Origin: Mesorhizobium sp. Pch-S
GTDB lineage: Bacteria; Pseudomonadota; Alphaproteobacteria; Rhizobiales; Rhizobiaceae
NCBI RefSeq assembly: GCF_004136315.1
Contig: NZ_CP029562.1
Coordinates: 5,231,501-5,295,500 of the forward strand
Direction: 5' to 3'
DNA: 64,000 bases
Of the stretch, positions 52,203 to 62,079 are shown one piece after another (position 1 is the stretch's first letter; every line of letters begins with the position of its first letter). The translations under genes and the position numbers were made by a program. The notes beneath the pieces are model-generated. The model was given only the letters and a program-made list of their open reading frames with translations, did not search any database and was not told where the DNA came from.

Positions 52203-53396
52203 TCAGTTGCCGTTGGCGGTGACGGTCACGCCAAGCGTCTTGGTGAGGTCGGCAGGGCTTGCCATCGCGCCGGCGGCGATCAGCGCGAACGGAACCGGGC
52301 TGGCCGGCTTGGCCGCGATCACCAGGTTCTGCGGGTTGTCGAGATAGTCGCTGACGGCCTTCGTCACCTGAGCGGTCAGCTCCGGGTTGTTGATCTGCGC
52401 CATGCCGAACGGCACGATGGCCTTGGCCTGGTTGGCGATGTCCTTTGCCTGCATGTTCTGCTTCTTGGCGACGAACTCCAGCACCTTGTTGGTCAGCGAG
52501 TTGTCGGCGAAGCGGATAGAGGCGCTGTTGAAGGTGAGCTGCTGCATCAGGCCGAGCACGGCCATGCCTTCAGCCGACTTGTCCACGCCTTCCGGCGACG
52601 CGGCCATCTTCTTCTGCAACTGCTGCAGCGACTTGATGAACTCGGTGGTGTAACCGCCGAGCGAGAAGGCCATGCCGAGCGTTCCGGCATTGTCGACGGT
52701 GATGTCGTACTTCGACAGGTCCATCTTGCCTTCCTTGGGTTCCCAGGAACCGGCCATGTCGAGCTTGCCGGAGATGTTCTGGTAGCCGAGGCCATCGATC
52801 ATCGCCTTGGTGTCGGCATCCTGCACCAGCGACAGGTCGCCGGTGAATTTCTCGGCGCCGCCGGTGAAGGTCATCGGCTGGCCGTCAGCCGGCGGAACGA
52901 TGTCGACGTTGGTATTCGCGACTGAGAACGCGGTCTTGTCGCCGATCTTGACGGAAAGGCTGTCGAGGTGGGCGGACTTGTACATCAGCAGCGAGGCGAC
53001 AGGATCGGTGTTGCCTTCTCCGGGAATGGTCATGCCGTTGATGACAAAGGGGCTGATCTCGAACTTGGCGCCGTCCTTCTCCTGGGCGAAAGCTTCGGTC
53101 GAGACAGTGTCGACCAGATAGCCGCCATTGGCATCGCTCACGTTCTTGAAAGTGACGTTGCCGATCTTCAGCGGTTCCTTGTCTCCGGCAGGAGCGATCG
53201 TCACGCCTTCCAGCACCATGCTGGAGGTGTCGCCGGAAACGCCGGTCCAGGCGAGGGTCACGCCCTGGTTCTCGAAGGACGCCTTGAGGCGCTCGGCCAC
53301 AGCCTTGGTATCGGCCGCGAAAGCCGGGTTGAGCGGCAGGGTAAGGAGAAGTGCCGTATAGGCGGACTTGCGAAGGGTTGAGCGATGGATGGTCAT
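52203..53396 (-). CDS. Exported hypothetical protein
   Basis: A 397-residue protein with a signal peptide (MTIHRSTLRKSAYTALLLTLPLNPAFA) and a long mature region rich in short beta strands with repeated patterns such as LKIGNVTFKNV, DSLSVKIGDKTAFSVANTNV and KLDMAGSWEPKEGKMDLSKYDITVDNAGTLGMAFSLGG. These look like stacked strands of a lipid-transfer or AsmA-like scaffold, but I do not recognise a named family. ATG 53396 has GGAG 7 bases upstream. It ends in the bidirectional terminator and is divergent from the parC side. Confidence 0.85.
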   Translation of the reverse strand: MTIHRSTLRKSAYTALLLTLPLNPAFAADTKAVAERLKASFENQGVTLAWTGVSGDTSSMVLEGVTIAPAGDKEPLKIGNVTFKNVSDANGGYLVDTVSTEAFAQEKDGAKFEISPFVINGMTIPGEGNTDPVASLLMYKSAHLDSLSVKIGDKTAFSVANTNVDIVPPADGQPMTFTGGAEKFTGDLSLVQDADTKAMIDGLGYQNISGKLDMAGSWEPKEGKMDLSKYDITVDNAGTLGMAFSLGGYTTEFIKSLQQLQKKMAASPEGVDKSAEGMAVLGLMQQLTFNSASIRFADNSLTNKVLEFVAKKQNMQAKDIANQAKAIVPFGMAQINNPELTAQVTKAVSDYLDNPQNLVIAAKPASPVPFALIAAGAMASPADLTKTLGVTVTANGN

Positions 53397-53758
53397 CTCG
53401 TGCTCCAAAAGTGACAGAGTCTGTCCAGAAAAAATCTGTTCATATTTGCACCTTCACCCGTCCGCAACGAACTGGGCCGGAAGAAGGCATTCCCGCCAGA
53501 AAGGCCGACATTCACGGAAAAAGACAGATCCGGCAAGTCGGGCAGCGGCAAGGCGCGGTCCTTACGTCATGGCGGCTGTGCGCGCAACATCCCGCATCGA
53601 CGCGCCGCGCTTAAACGGCTCATGTTACAGTTTCATGGCGACCGCCGGCTCCGGAAATAGGCTATGTCTGCGTGCCTGCCGCTTCGTCGGACCGGTCTCG
53701 GCACGGCTTGACCCGCACGCCTCTTGTCGCGAATCACCCTCTCGGCTAGTCCAAACCC
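53397..53758. other. Gap of 362 bases between the exported hypothetical and parC
   Basis: No convincing gene, RNA or repeat is visible. It should hold the divergent promoters of both neighbours. Short open frames here lack ribosome binding sites. Confidence 0.5.
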
Positions 53759-56017
53759 ATGGGAAAGAGCCTTTTGCCGCCTGACAATGGTGGCCACGAC
53801 AACATCGAATCGGTCGACCTGAAGAAGGCGCTGGAAGATCGTTATCTTTCATACGCGCTTTCGACGATCATGAATCGCGCCCTGCCGGACGTTCGCGACG
53901 GGCTGAAGCCGGTGCACCGGCGCATCATGCATGCCATGCGGCTGCTGCGTCTCAACCCCGACCAGGGCTTTGCGAAATGCGCCCGCATCGTCGGCGAGGT
54001 GATGGGTAAATTCCATCCGCATGGCGACCAGTCGATCTACGATGCGCTGGTCCGTCTCGCGCAGGATTTCTCCATGCGCTATCCGCTGGTCGACGGGCAG
54101 GGCAACTTCGGCAACATCGACGGCGATAATCCTGCCGCCATGCGTTACACCGAAGCGCGCATGACGGACGTGGCGACGGAATTGCTCGCCGGCATCACCG
54201 AGGATGCTGTCGACTATCGCCCGACCTACAATGAAGAGGACGAGGAACCGATCGTCCTGCCGGGGGCGTTCCCGAACCTGCTTGCCAACGGCTCATCCGG
54301 CATCGCTGTAGGCATGGCGACGTCGGTGCCGCCACACAACGTTGCCGAGCTGTGCGATGCCGCTCTTCACCTGATCGACCACCCCGACGCTTCCGTCGCC
54401 AAGCTGGTGGAGTTCGTGCAGGGGCCCGATTTCCCGACTGGCGGCATCATCGTCGACAGCCGCCAATCCATTCTCGATGCCTATGAGACCGGCAGAGGCG
54501 GTTTCCGCGTCCGTTCGAAATGGACCCAGGAAGACCAGGGCAGGGGCACCTGGGTGATCGCGGTCACCGAGATCCCCTATGGTGTCCAGAAGTCCCGGTT
54601 GATCGAAAAGATCGCCGAACTGCTGATGGCCAGGAAATTGCCGCTGCTGGAAGACATCCGCGACGAAAGTGCGGAAGACATCCGCGTCGTTCTGGTGCCG
54701 AAGAGCCGCACGGTCGATCCGGGCCTGCTGATGGAATCGCTGTTCAAGCTGACCGAGCTCGAAAGCCGCTTCCCGCTCAACATGAACGTGCTGTCGCGCG
54801 GCAAGGTGCCCAACGTGCTGTCGCTCAAGGGCGTGCTTCAGGAGTGGCTGGAACACCGGCGCGAAGTCCTGGTGCGCCGCTCGAAGCATCGGCTGAGTGA
54901 AATCGAAAAGCGCCTGGAGATCCTCGGCGGCTACCTGATCGCCTATCTCAACATCGACGAGGTGATCCGCATCATCCGTGAGGAGGATGAGCCCAAGCAG
55001 GTGATGATGGCCCGCTGGTCGCTGACCGACGTGCAGGCCGAAGCCATCCTCAACATGCGGCTGCGTGCCCTGCGCAAGCTCGAGGAATTCGAAATCCGAA
55101 AGGAGTTCGATGGGCTTTCGGAGGAGAAGAAGCAGATCGAATCCTTGCTCGCCTCCGTGGAAAAGCAGTGGAAGACCATCGCCTGGGAAATCCAGAAGAT
55201 TCGCCGCGATTTCGGGCCTGAGGAAAACAAGGAACTTGGCCCGCGTCGTACCCAGTTCGCCGATGCGCCCGAGCACGACCTGACCGATATCGCGCATGCG
55301 ATGATCGAAAAGGAGCCGGTGACGGTGGTTGTGTCGGAAAAGGGCTGGCTGCGCGCCATGAAGGGCCACCTGACCGACCATTCGCTGTTCAGCTTCAAGG
55401 AGGGCGACGGGCTGAAGCTCGCTTTCCATGCCCAGACCACCGACAAGATCCTCGTGTTCACCACCGGCGGCAAGTTCTACACCATCGGTGCCGACCGGTT
55501 GCCGGGTGGCCGCGGCCATGGCGAGCCGATCCGCATCATCGTTGACATGGAGAACGATCAGGACATCGTCACGGCCTTTGTCCATGATCCGAAGCGGAAG
55601 CTGCTGCTGGTCTCGCATCAGGGCAACGGTTTCGTGGTTTCCGAGGAAGAGGTCGTCGCCAATACCCGCAAGGGCAAGCAGGTGATGAACGTGAAGTCGC
55701 CGGATGAAGCCAAGCGGTGCCTGCCGGCCGTTGGCGACCATGTCGCCATCGTTGGCGACAACCGCAAGATGCTGGTGTTCGCGCTGTCTGAAATCCCGGA
55801 AATGGCACGCGGCAAGGGCGTTCGCCTGCAGAAGTACAAGGACGGCGGCGTTCTGGATGTGAAGACATTCGTCATGGAAAGCGGCCTTTCCTGGCAGGAT
55901 TCCGCCGACCGCACGTTCACCCGTCCGCGCGAGGAACTCGCCGAATGGATCGGCAATCGTGCTGCTGCCGGCCGGATGGTGCCGAAAGGTTTTCCGCGTA
56001 CCGGCAAGTTCGGATAA
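53759..56017 (+). CDS. parC: DNA topoisomerase IV subunit A (ParC)
   Basis: A 752-residue type II topoisomerase subunit that cuts DNA to separate replicated chromosomes. The catalytic Tyr130 is in [10 protein letters not shown], preceded by the helix-turn-helix region [23 protein letters not shown]. The C-terminal part is a short pinwheel domain typical of ParC. In the quinolone-determining region the residue aligned with E. coli ParC Ser80 is Gln91 and that aligned with Glu84 is Asp95. I believe this is usual for this group rather than an acquired change. Confidence 0.95.
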   Translation: MGKSLLPPDNGGHDNIESVDLKKALEDRYLSYALSTIMNRALPDVRDGLKPVHRRIMHAMRLLRLNPDQGFAKCARIVGEVMGKFHPHGDQSIYDALVRLAQDFSMRYPLVDGQGNFGNIDGDNPAAMRYTEARMTDVATELLAGITEDAVDYRPTYNEEDEEPIVLPGAFPNLLANGSSGIAVGMATSVPPHNVAELCDAALHLIDHPDASVAKLVEFVQGPDFPTGGIIVDSRQSILDAYETGRGGFRVRSKWTQEDQGRGTWVIAVTEIPYGVQKSRLIEKIAELLMARKLPLLEDIRDESAEDIRVVLVPKSRTVDPGLLMESLFKLTELESRFPLNMNVLSRGKVPNVLSLKGVLQEWLEHRREVLVRRSKHRLSEIEKRLEILGGYLIAYLNIDEVIRIIREEDEPKQVMMARWSLTDVQAEAILNMRLRALRKLEEFEIRKEFDGLSEEKKQIESLLASVEKQWKTIAWEIQKIRRDFGPEENKELGPRRTQFADAPEHDLTDIAHAMIEKEPVTVVVSEKGWLRAMKGHLTDHSLFSFKEGDGLKLAFHAQTTDKILVFTTGGKFYTIGADRLPGGRGHGEPIRIIVDMENDQDIVTAFVHDPKRKLLLVSHQGNGFVVSEEEVVANTRKGKQVMNVKSPDEAKRCLPAVGDHVAIVGDNRKMLVFALSEIPEMARGKGVRLQKYKDGGVLDVKTFVMESGLSWQDSADRTFTRPREELAEWIGNRAAAGRMVPKGFPRTGKFG

Positions 56018-56027
56018 TTCTTGCGGA

Positions 56028-56054
56028 GCGCGAATCCTTTTGCCGGATTCGCGC
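56028..56054 (+). terminator. 10-bp hairpin downstream of parC
   Basis: GCGCGAATCC at 56028-56037 pairs perfectly with 56045-56054 around a 7-base loop, followed by CTCTTGTCCTT. It starts 11 bases after the parC stop, so it is a likely terminator though the T-tract is poor. Confidence 0.6.
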
Positions 56055-56100
56055 CTCTTGTCCTTGAAGCCGGTACGGTGCCGGACGGGAGAGACAAGAC

Positions 56101-56304
56101 ATGGCCTTCTATCGCAAGAACATCGGCAGCCTGCATCAAGTGGTGCGGATCGTCATCGGGGCAGCGGCTGCAGTTGCTGCTTTGGTATGGCTTGCAGCAC
56201 CCGCCAGCTATTTGGGGGCTGCCGCCGGCGTGGCTTTGGCGTTGTCGGGATTGCTCGGCTATTGCCCGATGTGCGCCGTGACCGGACTGGGGCGGCAACG
56301 GTAG
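56101..56304 (+). CDS. DUF2892-family inner membrane protein
   Basis: A 67-residue protein: MAFYRKNIGSLHQVVRIVIGAAAAVAALVW, a loop, then GAAAGVALALSGLLGYCPMCAVTGL. Two transmembrane segments and the GYCPxC motif with its Cys pair are the hallmarks of DUF2892, found in YgaP-like rhodanese proteins and alone. Function unknown. GGGAGAGAC precedes the ATG. The sigma factor gene follows 7 bases later, so they share an operon. Confidence 0.88.
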   Translation: MAFYRKNIGSLHQVVRIVIGAAAAVAALVWLAAPASYLGAAAGVALALSGLLGYCPMCAVTGLGRQR

Positions 56305-56311
56305 GCGTGGG

Positions 56312-56833
56312 ATGAACAGCGTTCCTTCCGATGTATTCGACGCCGCGCGGTTGGGAGACCGCAAGGCGATCCTCAGGCTTCTCGAGATCGCTCAACCTGA
56401 CATTCGCCGCTACGCCCGCTCGAGCTGCCGCGGTTCCGCCGATGCCGAGGATGCAGCGCAGGAGGCTCTGTGGCAGCTCTCGCGCCGGATCGGCACGATC
56501 CGTTCGCTGACGGCGATCTCTGCTTGGCTTTTCACGGTGGTGAGGCGGGAATGCGCGCGGTTGGCGCGCGCTCTGCGGTTGCACGCGCCGCAGTCCCTGG
56601 CGGAACTTGACCTCGAGCGCTCCTTCGGTACACGCCCGCAAGCCGAACTGGCCCTGGATATTGCAGCCGCTATAGAAGCGCTGCCGCCGCATTATCGCGA
56701 GGTTTTGCTGTTGCGCGACCTGCGCGAGATGACGATCGACGAGATCGCGGCGAGCCTTGACGAGACACGCCAGGGCATCAAGGCGAAACTTCATCGCGGT
56801 CGGCTGCTGGTGCGGGAATATCTTTCCGACTGA
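56312..56833 (+). CDS. ECF-type RNA polymerase sigma factor
   Basis: A 173-residue sigma-70 family protein. Region 2 is DIRRYARSSCRGSADAEDAAQEALWQLSRRIGTI; region 4 is EALPPHYREVLLLRDLREMTIDEIAASLDETRQGIKAKLHRGR, a helix-turn-helix for the -35 element. No anti-sigma gene is adjacent; the small membrane protein upstream with its Cys pair is the only partner in sight, and whether it senses a signal is unknown. Confidence 0.9.
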   Translation: MNSVPSDVFDAARLGDRKAILRLLEIAQPDIRRYARSSCRGSADAEDAAQEALWQLSRRIGTIRSLTAISAWLFTVVRRECARLARALRLHAPQSLAELDLERSFGTRPQAELALDIAAAIEALPPHYREVLLLRDLREMTIDEIAASLDETRQGIKAKLHRGRLLVREYLSD

Positions 56834-56962
56834 GGCAATCGCTGGCTGCATGCCGTGCAAGGCAGGTCCTGAATTTCGAAGGCCAAAGGTGCAGTGACTT
56901 CTTGACGCTTGTGCCCGGCTCTCTACCTTGGTCCGCTCATATTCGAGGGGTGGAGCGTTTCG

Positions 56963-57724
56963 ATGCCGGCAGTTCTGCGTGCGGCACTGTTCCTGGTGGT
57001 TGCTGCGTGCATGCCGGCTGGCGCCGTCGAGCGCACCATCTTCCTGACTTTCGATGATGGCCCGCTCAACGGCACCGCCAACGTGCTTTATGTCCTGGAG
57101 GCCGAGCAGGTGCCCGCAGCGATGTTCATGGTCGGGCAGCATGTCCTGGCGAGCCCGGAGCGAGGAGCTTTGCTGAAGCGTGTCAAGTCGCTGCCGCTAT
57201 TGACACTCGGCAACCATAGTTTCAGCCATGCCAACAACCGCTATGAGCGTTTCTACGCTGATACCGAGGCGGTGGTCGCCGATATGCTGAAGGCCAACAC
57301 GGTGCTTGGGCTCAGCGCGCCGCCTCCCATTCCGGCCCGGTTGCCGGGGCGCGACGTGTTCAGACTGCGTTACATGTCCCGAGACGACTTTGGGCTCAGT
57401 CTGGAGGAGGCGCAGCGCGAACAAGTGGATTTCGAGTTCGTCGCCGCATCAGGCTTTCACCTCTACGGCTGGGACTTCGAGTGGGTGCATGACGACAGCG
57501 GCAAACCGGTGCAGTCGGTCGAGCGCCTGATCGACGAGATCGGCCATCTGTTCGCCGCCGGGCGAACAGTGGGCAAGAACAAGCTCATCCTGCTCATGCA
57601 CGACGAGATGTTCCAGGATGTCTTCCAGGGTAAGGAAAAGCTGACCGCGCTGGTCGCCGGACTACGCGGGAAGGGCTACGTCTTCGGCCATATCGCCGAT
57701 TACGATACCAAGACCAGCCCCTAG
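56963..57724 (+). CDS. Exported polysaccharide deacetylase (NodB homology domain)
   Basis: A 253-residue protein with a signal peptide (MPAVLRAALFLVVAACMPAGA) and a NodB domain: TIFLTFDDGPLNGTAN supplies the catalytic Asp pair, LTLGNHSFSHANN the zinc His pair, and LILLMHDEMF the late His. It probably removes acetyl groups from a cell-surface glycan; the substrate is unknown. ATG 56963 follows GGAGCG; an upstream TTG start is less likely. Confidence 0.9.
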   Translation: MPAVLRAALFLVVAACMPAGAVERTIFLTFDDGPLNGTANVLYVLEAEQVPAAMFMVGQHVLASPERGALLKRVKSLPLLTLGNHSFSHANNRYERFYADTEAVVADMLKANTVLGLSAPPPIPARLPGRDVFRLRYMSRDDFGLSLEEAQREQVDFEFVAASGFHLYGWDFEWVHDDSGKPVQSVERLIDEIGHLFAAGRTVGKNKLILLMHDEMFQDVFQGKEKLTALVAGLRGKGYVFGHIADYDTKTSP

Positions 57725-57746
57725 CGGTCGCGGGTATCGCGGCGCT

Positions 57747-58160
57747 TCAGGCCGCGATACCCGGCAATGCGCGAACGACGGCATCAGCTTCGCGCTGTTT
57801 GGCAAGTGGGCCATATTGCTCGGACCACTCGACGAGTGCCCTGAAAGCCGGCTTCAGGTGCTGGGCACCCTCACTGACCTCATATTCCACCCTGAGCACG
57901 TTCTCGGGATAGACAGTGCGGCGGATCAACCCGTCGGCTTCCATCTCGCGCAGGCGCAACGTCAACATGTGCTGGGTGATGCCGGGCAAACTGCGCCGCA
58001 ACTCCCCAAAACGGTGACGGCGTTGAGCAAGGATCCAGAGGATCTCGATCTTCCACTTGCCGGCGAGGGGCCGCATCGCCTCGATAAGTTTCAAATAGGG
58101 AGCGTCGCCATTCGCGATCGGGTGAGGATCCTGATCGTGTGATGGGTACATCGGTCTCAT
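57747..58160 (-). CDS. HxlR-family transcriptional regulator
   Basis: A 137-residue winged-helix regulator. The HxlR core is plain: PLAGKWKIEILWILAQRRHRFGELRRSLPGITQHMLTLRLREMEADGLIRRTVYPENVLRVEYEVSEGAQHLKPAFRALVEWSEQYG. No Cys of the redox-sensing HypR type lies in the core. ATG 58160 is chosen; a longer frame to 58337 reads through the divergent promoter. It is divergent from a TetR gene. Confidence 0.9.
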   Translation of the reverse strand: MRPMYPSHDQDPHPIANGDAPYLKLIEAMRPLAGKWKIEILWILAQRRHRFGELRRSLPGITQHMLTLRLREMEADGLIRRTVYPENVLRVEYEVSEGAQHLKPAFRALVEWSEQYGPLAKQREADAVVRALPGIAA

Positions 58161-58258
58161 CTCTCGCTGTAATGGATAGAATGTAATAAGCGCTATGAAC
58201 GAACTCGCGCGATTTTCGTTGCCTGACTTTGTCAGGAATGTTTCGCACGGCTCGACGT

Positions 58259-58304
58259 TGACCGAGAATGATCGCTCGCATAAATTGAGAATGATCATTC
58301 GCAT
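58259..58304 (+). promoter_or_regulatory. Tandem operator and promoter of the TetR gene
   Basis: Two 18-base direct copies, GAGAATGATCGCTCGCAT (58264-58281) and GAGAATGATCATTCGCAT (58287-58304), match at 16 of 18 positions and are spaced 23 bases start to start. The second contains the palindrome GAATGATCATTC. A TTGACC/TAAATT promoter with a 16-base spacer (58259-58286) overlaps the first copy. This fits autoregulation (inference). Confidence 0.6.
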
Positions 58305-58317
58305 TTCGGAAATAGCA

Positions 58318-58983
58318 ATGAAAACCGCGCTTGGCAATATCGAGATGCTGCTGGAAGCCGAGATTGATGAGGGGCGGGCGCTGTCCCGTGCCGAGCGGCG
58401 CGAACTTCAGGTCCAGCGCATCCTGGACGCGGCCAAGACCTGTTTTGCTCGCGAAGGCTTTCAGGGCGCCTCGATGCAGCAGATTTGCGCGGAAGCCAGC
58501 ATGAGCCCCGGCGCGCTGTATCGCTATTTCGTCTCCAAGGAAGCGATCATCGAGGAGATCTGCGCCGCGGCGCGGCGCGATGATGAAGAAAAGCTGGCGG
58601 AGATGCTGACGAAACGCGATGTCGTCGAAGGCATGGTGTTTGGCGCGATGACCCATATCCGTTTCGTACATGAGACGGATGCCTGCGCGCTGATTGCGCA
58701 ATTTCACGCCGAGGCAACGCGCAGCGAGAGTGTGCGTGCGATCTATTGCAACCATCTCGCCGAGGTGCGCGGCATCTTCCTCCAATATCTTGGTGCGGCA
58801 CTCGACCGCGGCGAAATCGATCCGCTGTTCGAGCTCGAAACATTGGTGCCGGTAATCATGTCGATCATTCAGGGCATCGCCAACAATGACCTGCCCGCCA
58901 ACGGCGTTGCGCTCGACAAGGTCGAGACGGTCGTGCGCACGGTGATGGTCTCCATGCTGCGCCCCACCGGCAAGGCTGCCTGA
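58318..58983 (+). CDS. TetR-family transcriptional regulator
   Basis: A 221-residue repressor-type protein. The DNA-binding domain is RILDAAKTCFAREGFQGASMQQICAEASMSPGALYRYFVSKEAIIEEI; the all-alpha ligand domain follows with the block FHAEATRSESVRAIYCNHL. An in-frame start at 58195 is open, but ATG 58318 puts the tandem operator in front of the gene and gives a usual TetR length. The ligand and targets other than itself are unknown; the HxlR gene on the other side of the operator is a candidate. Confidence 0.88.
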   Translation: MKTALGNIEMLLEAEIDEGRALSRAERRELQVQRILDAAKTCFAREGFQGASMQQICAEASMSPGALYRYFVSKEAIIEEICAAARRDDEEKLAEMLTKRDVVEGMVFGAMTHIRFVHETDACALIAQFHAEATRSESVRAIYCNHLAEVRGIFLQYLGAALDRGEIDPLFELETLVPVIMSIIQGIANNDLPANGVALDKVETVVRTVMVSMLRPTGKAA

Positions 58984-59124
58984 GCCCTTGTTCTTGCCCG
59001 TGACTGCAGCCGTTGGCAGGAATCTGCTTGCAATTGGCTTATAGTCACGATTGCTGCACTATCGTGCGCCATAGTGCGGGAGGCGCCACCATTTGTGGCG
59101 TCGTTGTCGATTCGGGGTAAGTGT

Positions 59125-60339
59125 TTGAAATCACCGCAGACGAGACCGAAGGAACCGCGCCTTTTTGGTGTGCCTGCTCCGATGCGGGCTGCCGTCATTC
59201 CGCCATTGTCAGCCGCGCGCTGGCTTCTCGTCCTGGTGGTCGCGGCCGGTGTCTACTTCTTCTATGGGTTCCTGGTCCCGGTTCTGGCGGCTCTCGTCAT
59301 TGCCTTCGCCAGTTGGCCGCTCTACCGGCGCCTGCTTGCAGGGGTCAACGGCAATCGCACGATAGCGGCGACGATCGCGCTCGTGCTCATCCTCGCATTC
59401 CTGGTCATTCCGATCTCCCTGGCTGGCACCTATGTCATCAACGAAGTGCGCGAGTGGGTGACCTGGGCGATCGGAACCAACCGCCATGGTGCCCCGACGC
59501 CACAATGGATTGCCAGCCTGCCTGTTGTCGGTGAATGGCTGAACGAGCAGTGGACGAGAAACATCGGCCATCCCGGCGGCATCGGCCAACTGATCCAACT
59601 GGTGAGCGGTGCCAACATCCGATCCATCTATCAGACCGTGCTAGCCGCCGGTGGCAGCGCGTTTTCACTGCTTTTGACGCTGCTGTTCATGCTGATCGCG
59701 CTGTTCTTCGCCTATCGCGACGGGGAAAGTTTCGCGCGCCAGATCGACACGCTGGGCGAACGCATTCTCCCGATGCGCTGGGAGCGCATCTCGCGCGTGG
59801 TGCCGGCCACCATTTCTTCCACTGTTACGGGCCAGACCGTCATCGCGATCGGCGAGGGGGTGGTTCTGGGCATTGCCTACTGGCTGGCCGGCGTGCCGTC
59901 ACCGGTGACGCTCGGCGCGCTGACCGGCGTGATGGCGCTGATCCCGGGTGGTGCGCCACTCTCGTTCACGCTGGTATCACTTTATCTGGTCGGCTCGGGT
60001 TCGGTTGTGGCAGGCGTGGTGTTGTTCGTCTGGGGATCCGTGGAACTCTTCATCGTCGACAAGACGATTCGTCCCAAGCTTGTGGGCGGGCCGATCAAGC
60101 TGCCGTTCCTGCCGACCTTCTTCGGGCTGATCGGCGGCGTGAAAACCATGGGCTTCCTTGGTCTGTTCATCGGCCCGGTGCTGATGGCGTTGCTCGTCGC
60201 CATCTGGCGCGAATGGCTGCACGAGGTGGAAGTGGTCGACAACCAGCCGGCCGAGACACCTTCCACCGAGCCGGAAGCCATCGCCTCGGCTGCTGCGGAA
60301 CCGGTGGTCCTGGAGTCGAGAAAAGTTCAGGCCGGGTGA
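59125..60339 (+). CDS. AI-2E/PerM-family transporter
   Basis: A 404-residue membrane protein of the AI-2E exporter (PerM) family. N-terminal LSAARWLLVLVVAAGVYFFYGFLVPVLAALVIAFASWPLYRRLL is characteristic, as are the GVPSPVTLGALTGVMALIPGGAPL segment and LFIGPVLMALLVAIWREW at the end; about eight helices flank a long soluble region. The substrate is unknown. The start is uncertain: TTG 59125 has GGGGTAAG upstream, and ATG 59182 is an alternative. Confidence 0.88.
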   Translation: MKSPQTRPKEPRLFGVPAPMRAAVIPPLSAARWLLVLVVAAGVYFFYGFLVPVLAALVIAFASWPLYRRLLAGVNGNRTIAATIALVLILAFLVIPISLAGTYVINEVREWVTWAIGTNRHGAPTPQWIASLPVVGEWLNEQWTRNIGHPGGIGQLIQLVSGANIRSIYQTVLAAGGSAFSLLLTLLFMLIALFFAYRDGESFARQIDTLGERILPMRWERISRVVPATISSTVTGQTVIAIGEGVVLGIAYWLAGVPSPVTLGALTGVMALIPGGAPLSFTLVSLYLVGSGSVVAGVVLFVWGSVELFIVDKTIRPKLVGGPIKLPFLPTFFGLIGGVKTMGFLGLFIGPVLMALLVAIWREWLHEVEVVDNQPAETPSTEPEAIASAAAEPVVLESRKVQAG

Positions 60340-61223
60340 CGCACGGCCAGCGCCGCGCGGCGCTGGCGGCCAAGATGCAGTTGCCACAGCGAATGCGCGA
60401 TCAGGGCCACGATCAGGATCGCGCCGCCGATGAGGGTGTCGCGCGATGGCACCTCGTCGAACACCATCCAGACCCATACCGGCGCAAGCACCGTTTCCAG
60501 AAGGTAGAACATCGCCACTTCCGGACCGGAAATGTATTTCGGCGCGGTGGCCAGGCAGAAGAACGAGATCGGGATGATCACACCGCCATTGAACAGGATC
60601 CACCAGGGCGCGTTTACCTGAAAGCCGGTGTTCCAGACCATGTAGACGGCAACCAGGAAAGGCAGCACGACGCCGATAAGGGCGGGGAAGCCCATGTCCT
60701 TGCCGCTGCGGCGCGAGATCGTGATGGCGGACGCGACACAGAATGCCGACGTGGCTGCAAGCACGTCGCCGAACAAATGGCCGGAACCGATCGAGCCCCC
60801 GACGATGATGCCGACGCCAACGATCATGGCGGCCATTGTCACGAACGTGGCCGGGCGCGGTCGTTCGCCGAGGAACAGCCAGGACAACAGCGCCGCGAAC
60901 ATGGTGTTGAAGGCGAGGATGAAGACGAGATTGGCAGTCGTGGTGTTGAAGACGGCAGTGATGAAGGCGATCGAGCCGAGCCCGTAAAGTGCAGCGACAG
61001 CCAGGCCAGCACGACCCGGGATCAATTTGGGTGCGCTGGGCGTCCACCAGCGCCATATCGCCCACACGATCAGTCCCGCAAGCAGCGTGGTGCCGCTGCG
61101 CAGCATCAGGATGGTCCAGGGCGCGCCGTCGGCCAGGCGGATCAGCGGGATGTCCACCGTCAACGCCATGCCACCGAGCGCGGCAACCAGCAGACCTTTG
61201 GAGTGGTCGTGGGAAACTGTCAC
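60327..61223 (-). CDS. EamA/DMT-family transporter
   Basis: A 298-residue membrane protein with ten predicted helices in two EamA repeats: GLLVAALGGMALTVDIPLIRLADGAPWTILMLR in the first and ALIGVVLPFLVAVYMVW and AMFYLLETVLAPVWVWMVFDEVPSRDTLIGGAILIVALI in the second. Probably a metabolite exporter; the substrate is unknown. The start is GTG 61223. Its stop overlaps the end of the convergent PerM gene. Confidence 0.9.
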   Translation of the reverse strand: MTVSHDHSKGLLVAALGGMALTVDIPLIRLADGAPWTILMLRSGTTLLAGLIVWAIWRWWTPSAPKLIPGRAGLAVAALYGLGSIAFITAVFNTTTANLVFILAFNTMFAALLSWLFLGERPRPATFVTMAAMIVGVGIIVGGSIGSGHLFGDVLAATSAFCVASAITISRRSGKDMGFPALIGVVLPFLVAVYMVWNTGFQVNAPWWILFNGGVIIPISFFCLATAPKYISGPEVAMFYLLETVLAPVWVWMVFDEVPSRDTLIGGAILIVALIAHSLWQLHLGRQRRAALAVRHPA

Positions 61224-61297
61224 GTGGAGGCCCCCGCCTTAAAGCAACGGCAGCGTTAGGAGCCTTGAAAAGGCTGGACGGGCCGGATTGTTCAGTC

Positions 61298-62047
61298 TCA
61301 GCCGCTGAAGCGTTCCCAGCCCTTCGGGCCGAGATGTTCCTGCGGCATGAAACGCATCTTATAATTCATCTTGCGTGAACCGTTGACCCAGTAGCCGAGA
61401 TAGACATGGGGCAAGCCCATCGCCTTGGCACGCTGGATATGGTCTAGGATCATGAAGGTGCCCAGCGAGCGCTCATCCAGGTCGGGATCGAAGTAGGAAT
61501 AAACCATCGACAGGCCATCGGCCATCTTGTCGGTCAATGCCACCGCCACCAGTGCACCCTGGCCCTTGCCGGTGATGAATGTGTCGGGTCCGCGCCGACG
61601 GTACTCGATAATCTTGGTGTCGACATGGGTGTCCTCGACCATCATGGCGTAGTCGAGAACCGTCATGTCCGACATGCCCCCCTTGCGGTGACGGGCGTCG
61701 AGATAGGCGCGGAAGAGGGAGTATTGTTCGGTCGACGGTTCGGCGTCGTGCATGACGCCGACGAGATCGGCATTGTGCTGCGTCACGCGGCGCATGTTGC
61801 GACTGGGTTCGAACTCCTGCGCCAGGATACGCACCGAAACACAGGCGCGGCAATTCTCGCAGGCTGGGCGGTAGGCGATGTTCTGCGAGCGGCGAAAGCC
61901 TCCCTGGGTCAGGAGGTCATTCATCTCCGAGGCCTTGTCACCGACCAGATGGGTGAACACCTTCCGCTCGAACTGACCTTCTAGATACGGGCATGGCGAG
62001 GGCGCGGTCAGGAAGAATTGCGGAGACTGGGTAGGATGCTGCGTCAT
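61298..62047 (-). CDS. bpt: Aspartate/glutamate leucyltransferase Bpt
   Basis: A 249-residue aminoacyl-tRNA-protein transferase of the bacterial Ate1-related Bpt family, which adds Leu to N-terminal Asp or Glu for N-degron turnover by ClpS/ClpAP. Seen: N-terminal [24 protein letters not shown], Cys-rich [13 protein letters not shown], and the C-terminal [35 protein letters not shown] 62047 (MTQHPTQS); the longer frame upstream reads a repeat element. Confidence 0.93.
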   Translation of the reverse strand: MTQHPTQSPQFFLTAPSPCPYLEGQFERKVFTHLVGDKASEMNDLLTQGGFRRSQNIAYRPACENCRACVSVRILAQEFEPSRNMRRVTQHNADLVGVMHDAEPSTEQYSLFRAYLDARHRKGGMSDMTVLDYAMMVEDTHVDTKIIEYRRRGPDTFITGKGQGALVAVALTDKMADGLSMVYSYFDPDLDERSLGTFMILDHIQRAKAMGLPHVYLGYWVNGSRKMNYKMRFMPQEHLGPKGWERFSG

Positions 62048-62079
62048 CGCGCGTCGAAAAATGCTCCCACGAACTACGG

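Noticed and set aside
54020..54050. Quinolone-resistance mutation in ParC (Gln at the Ser80-equivalent position)
   Set aside because: I recall the same [11 protein letters not shown] string in many Rhizobiales ParC proteins, so it is probably the normal residue of the group.
54293..55741. Open frame of 482 codons antisense to parC
   Set aside because: The plus strand has the entire ParC protein with its catalytic Tyr; the antisense product has no domain.
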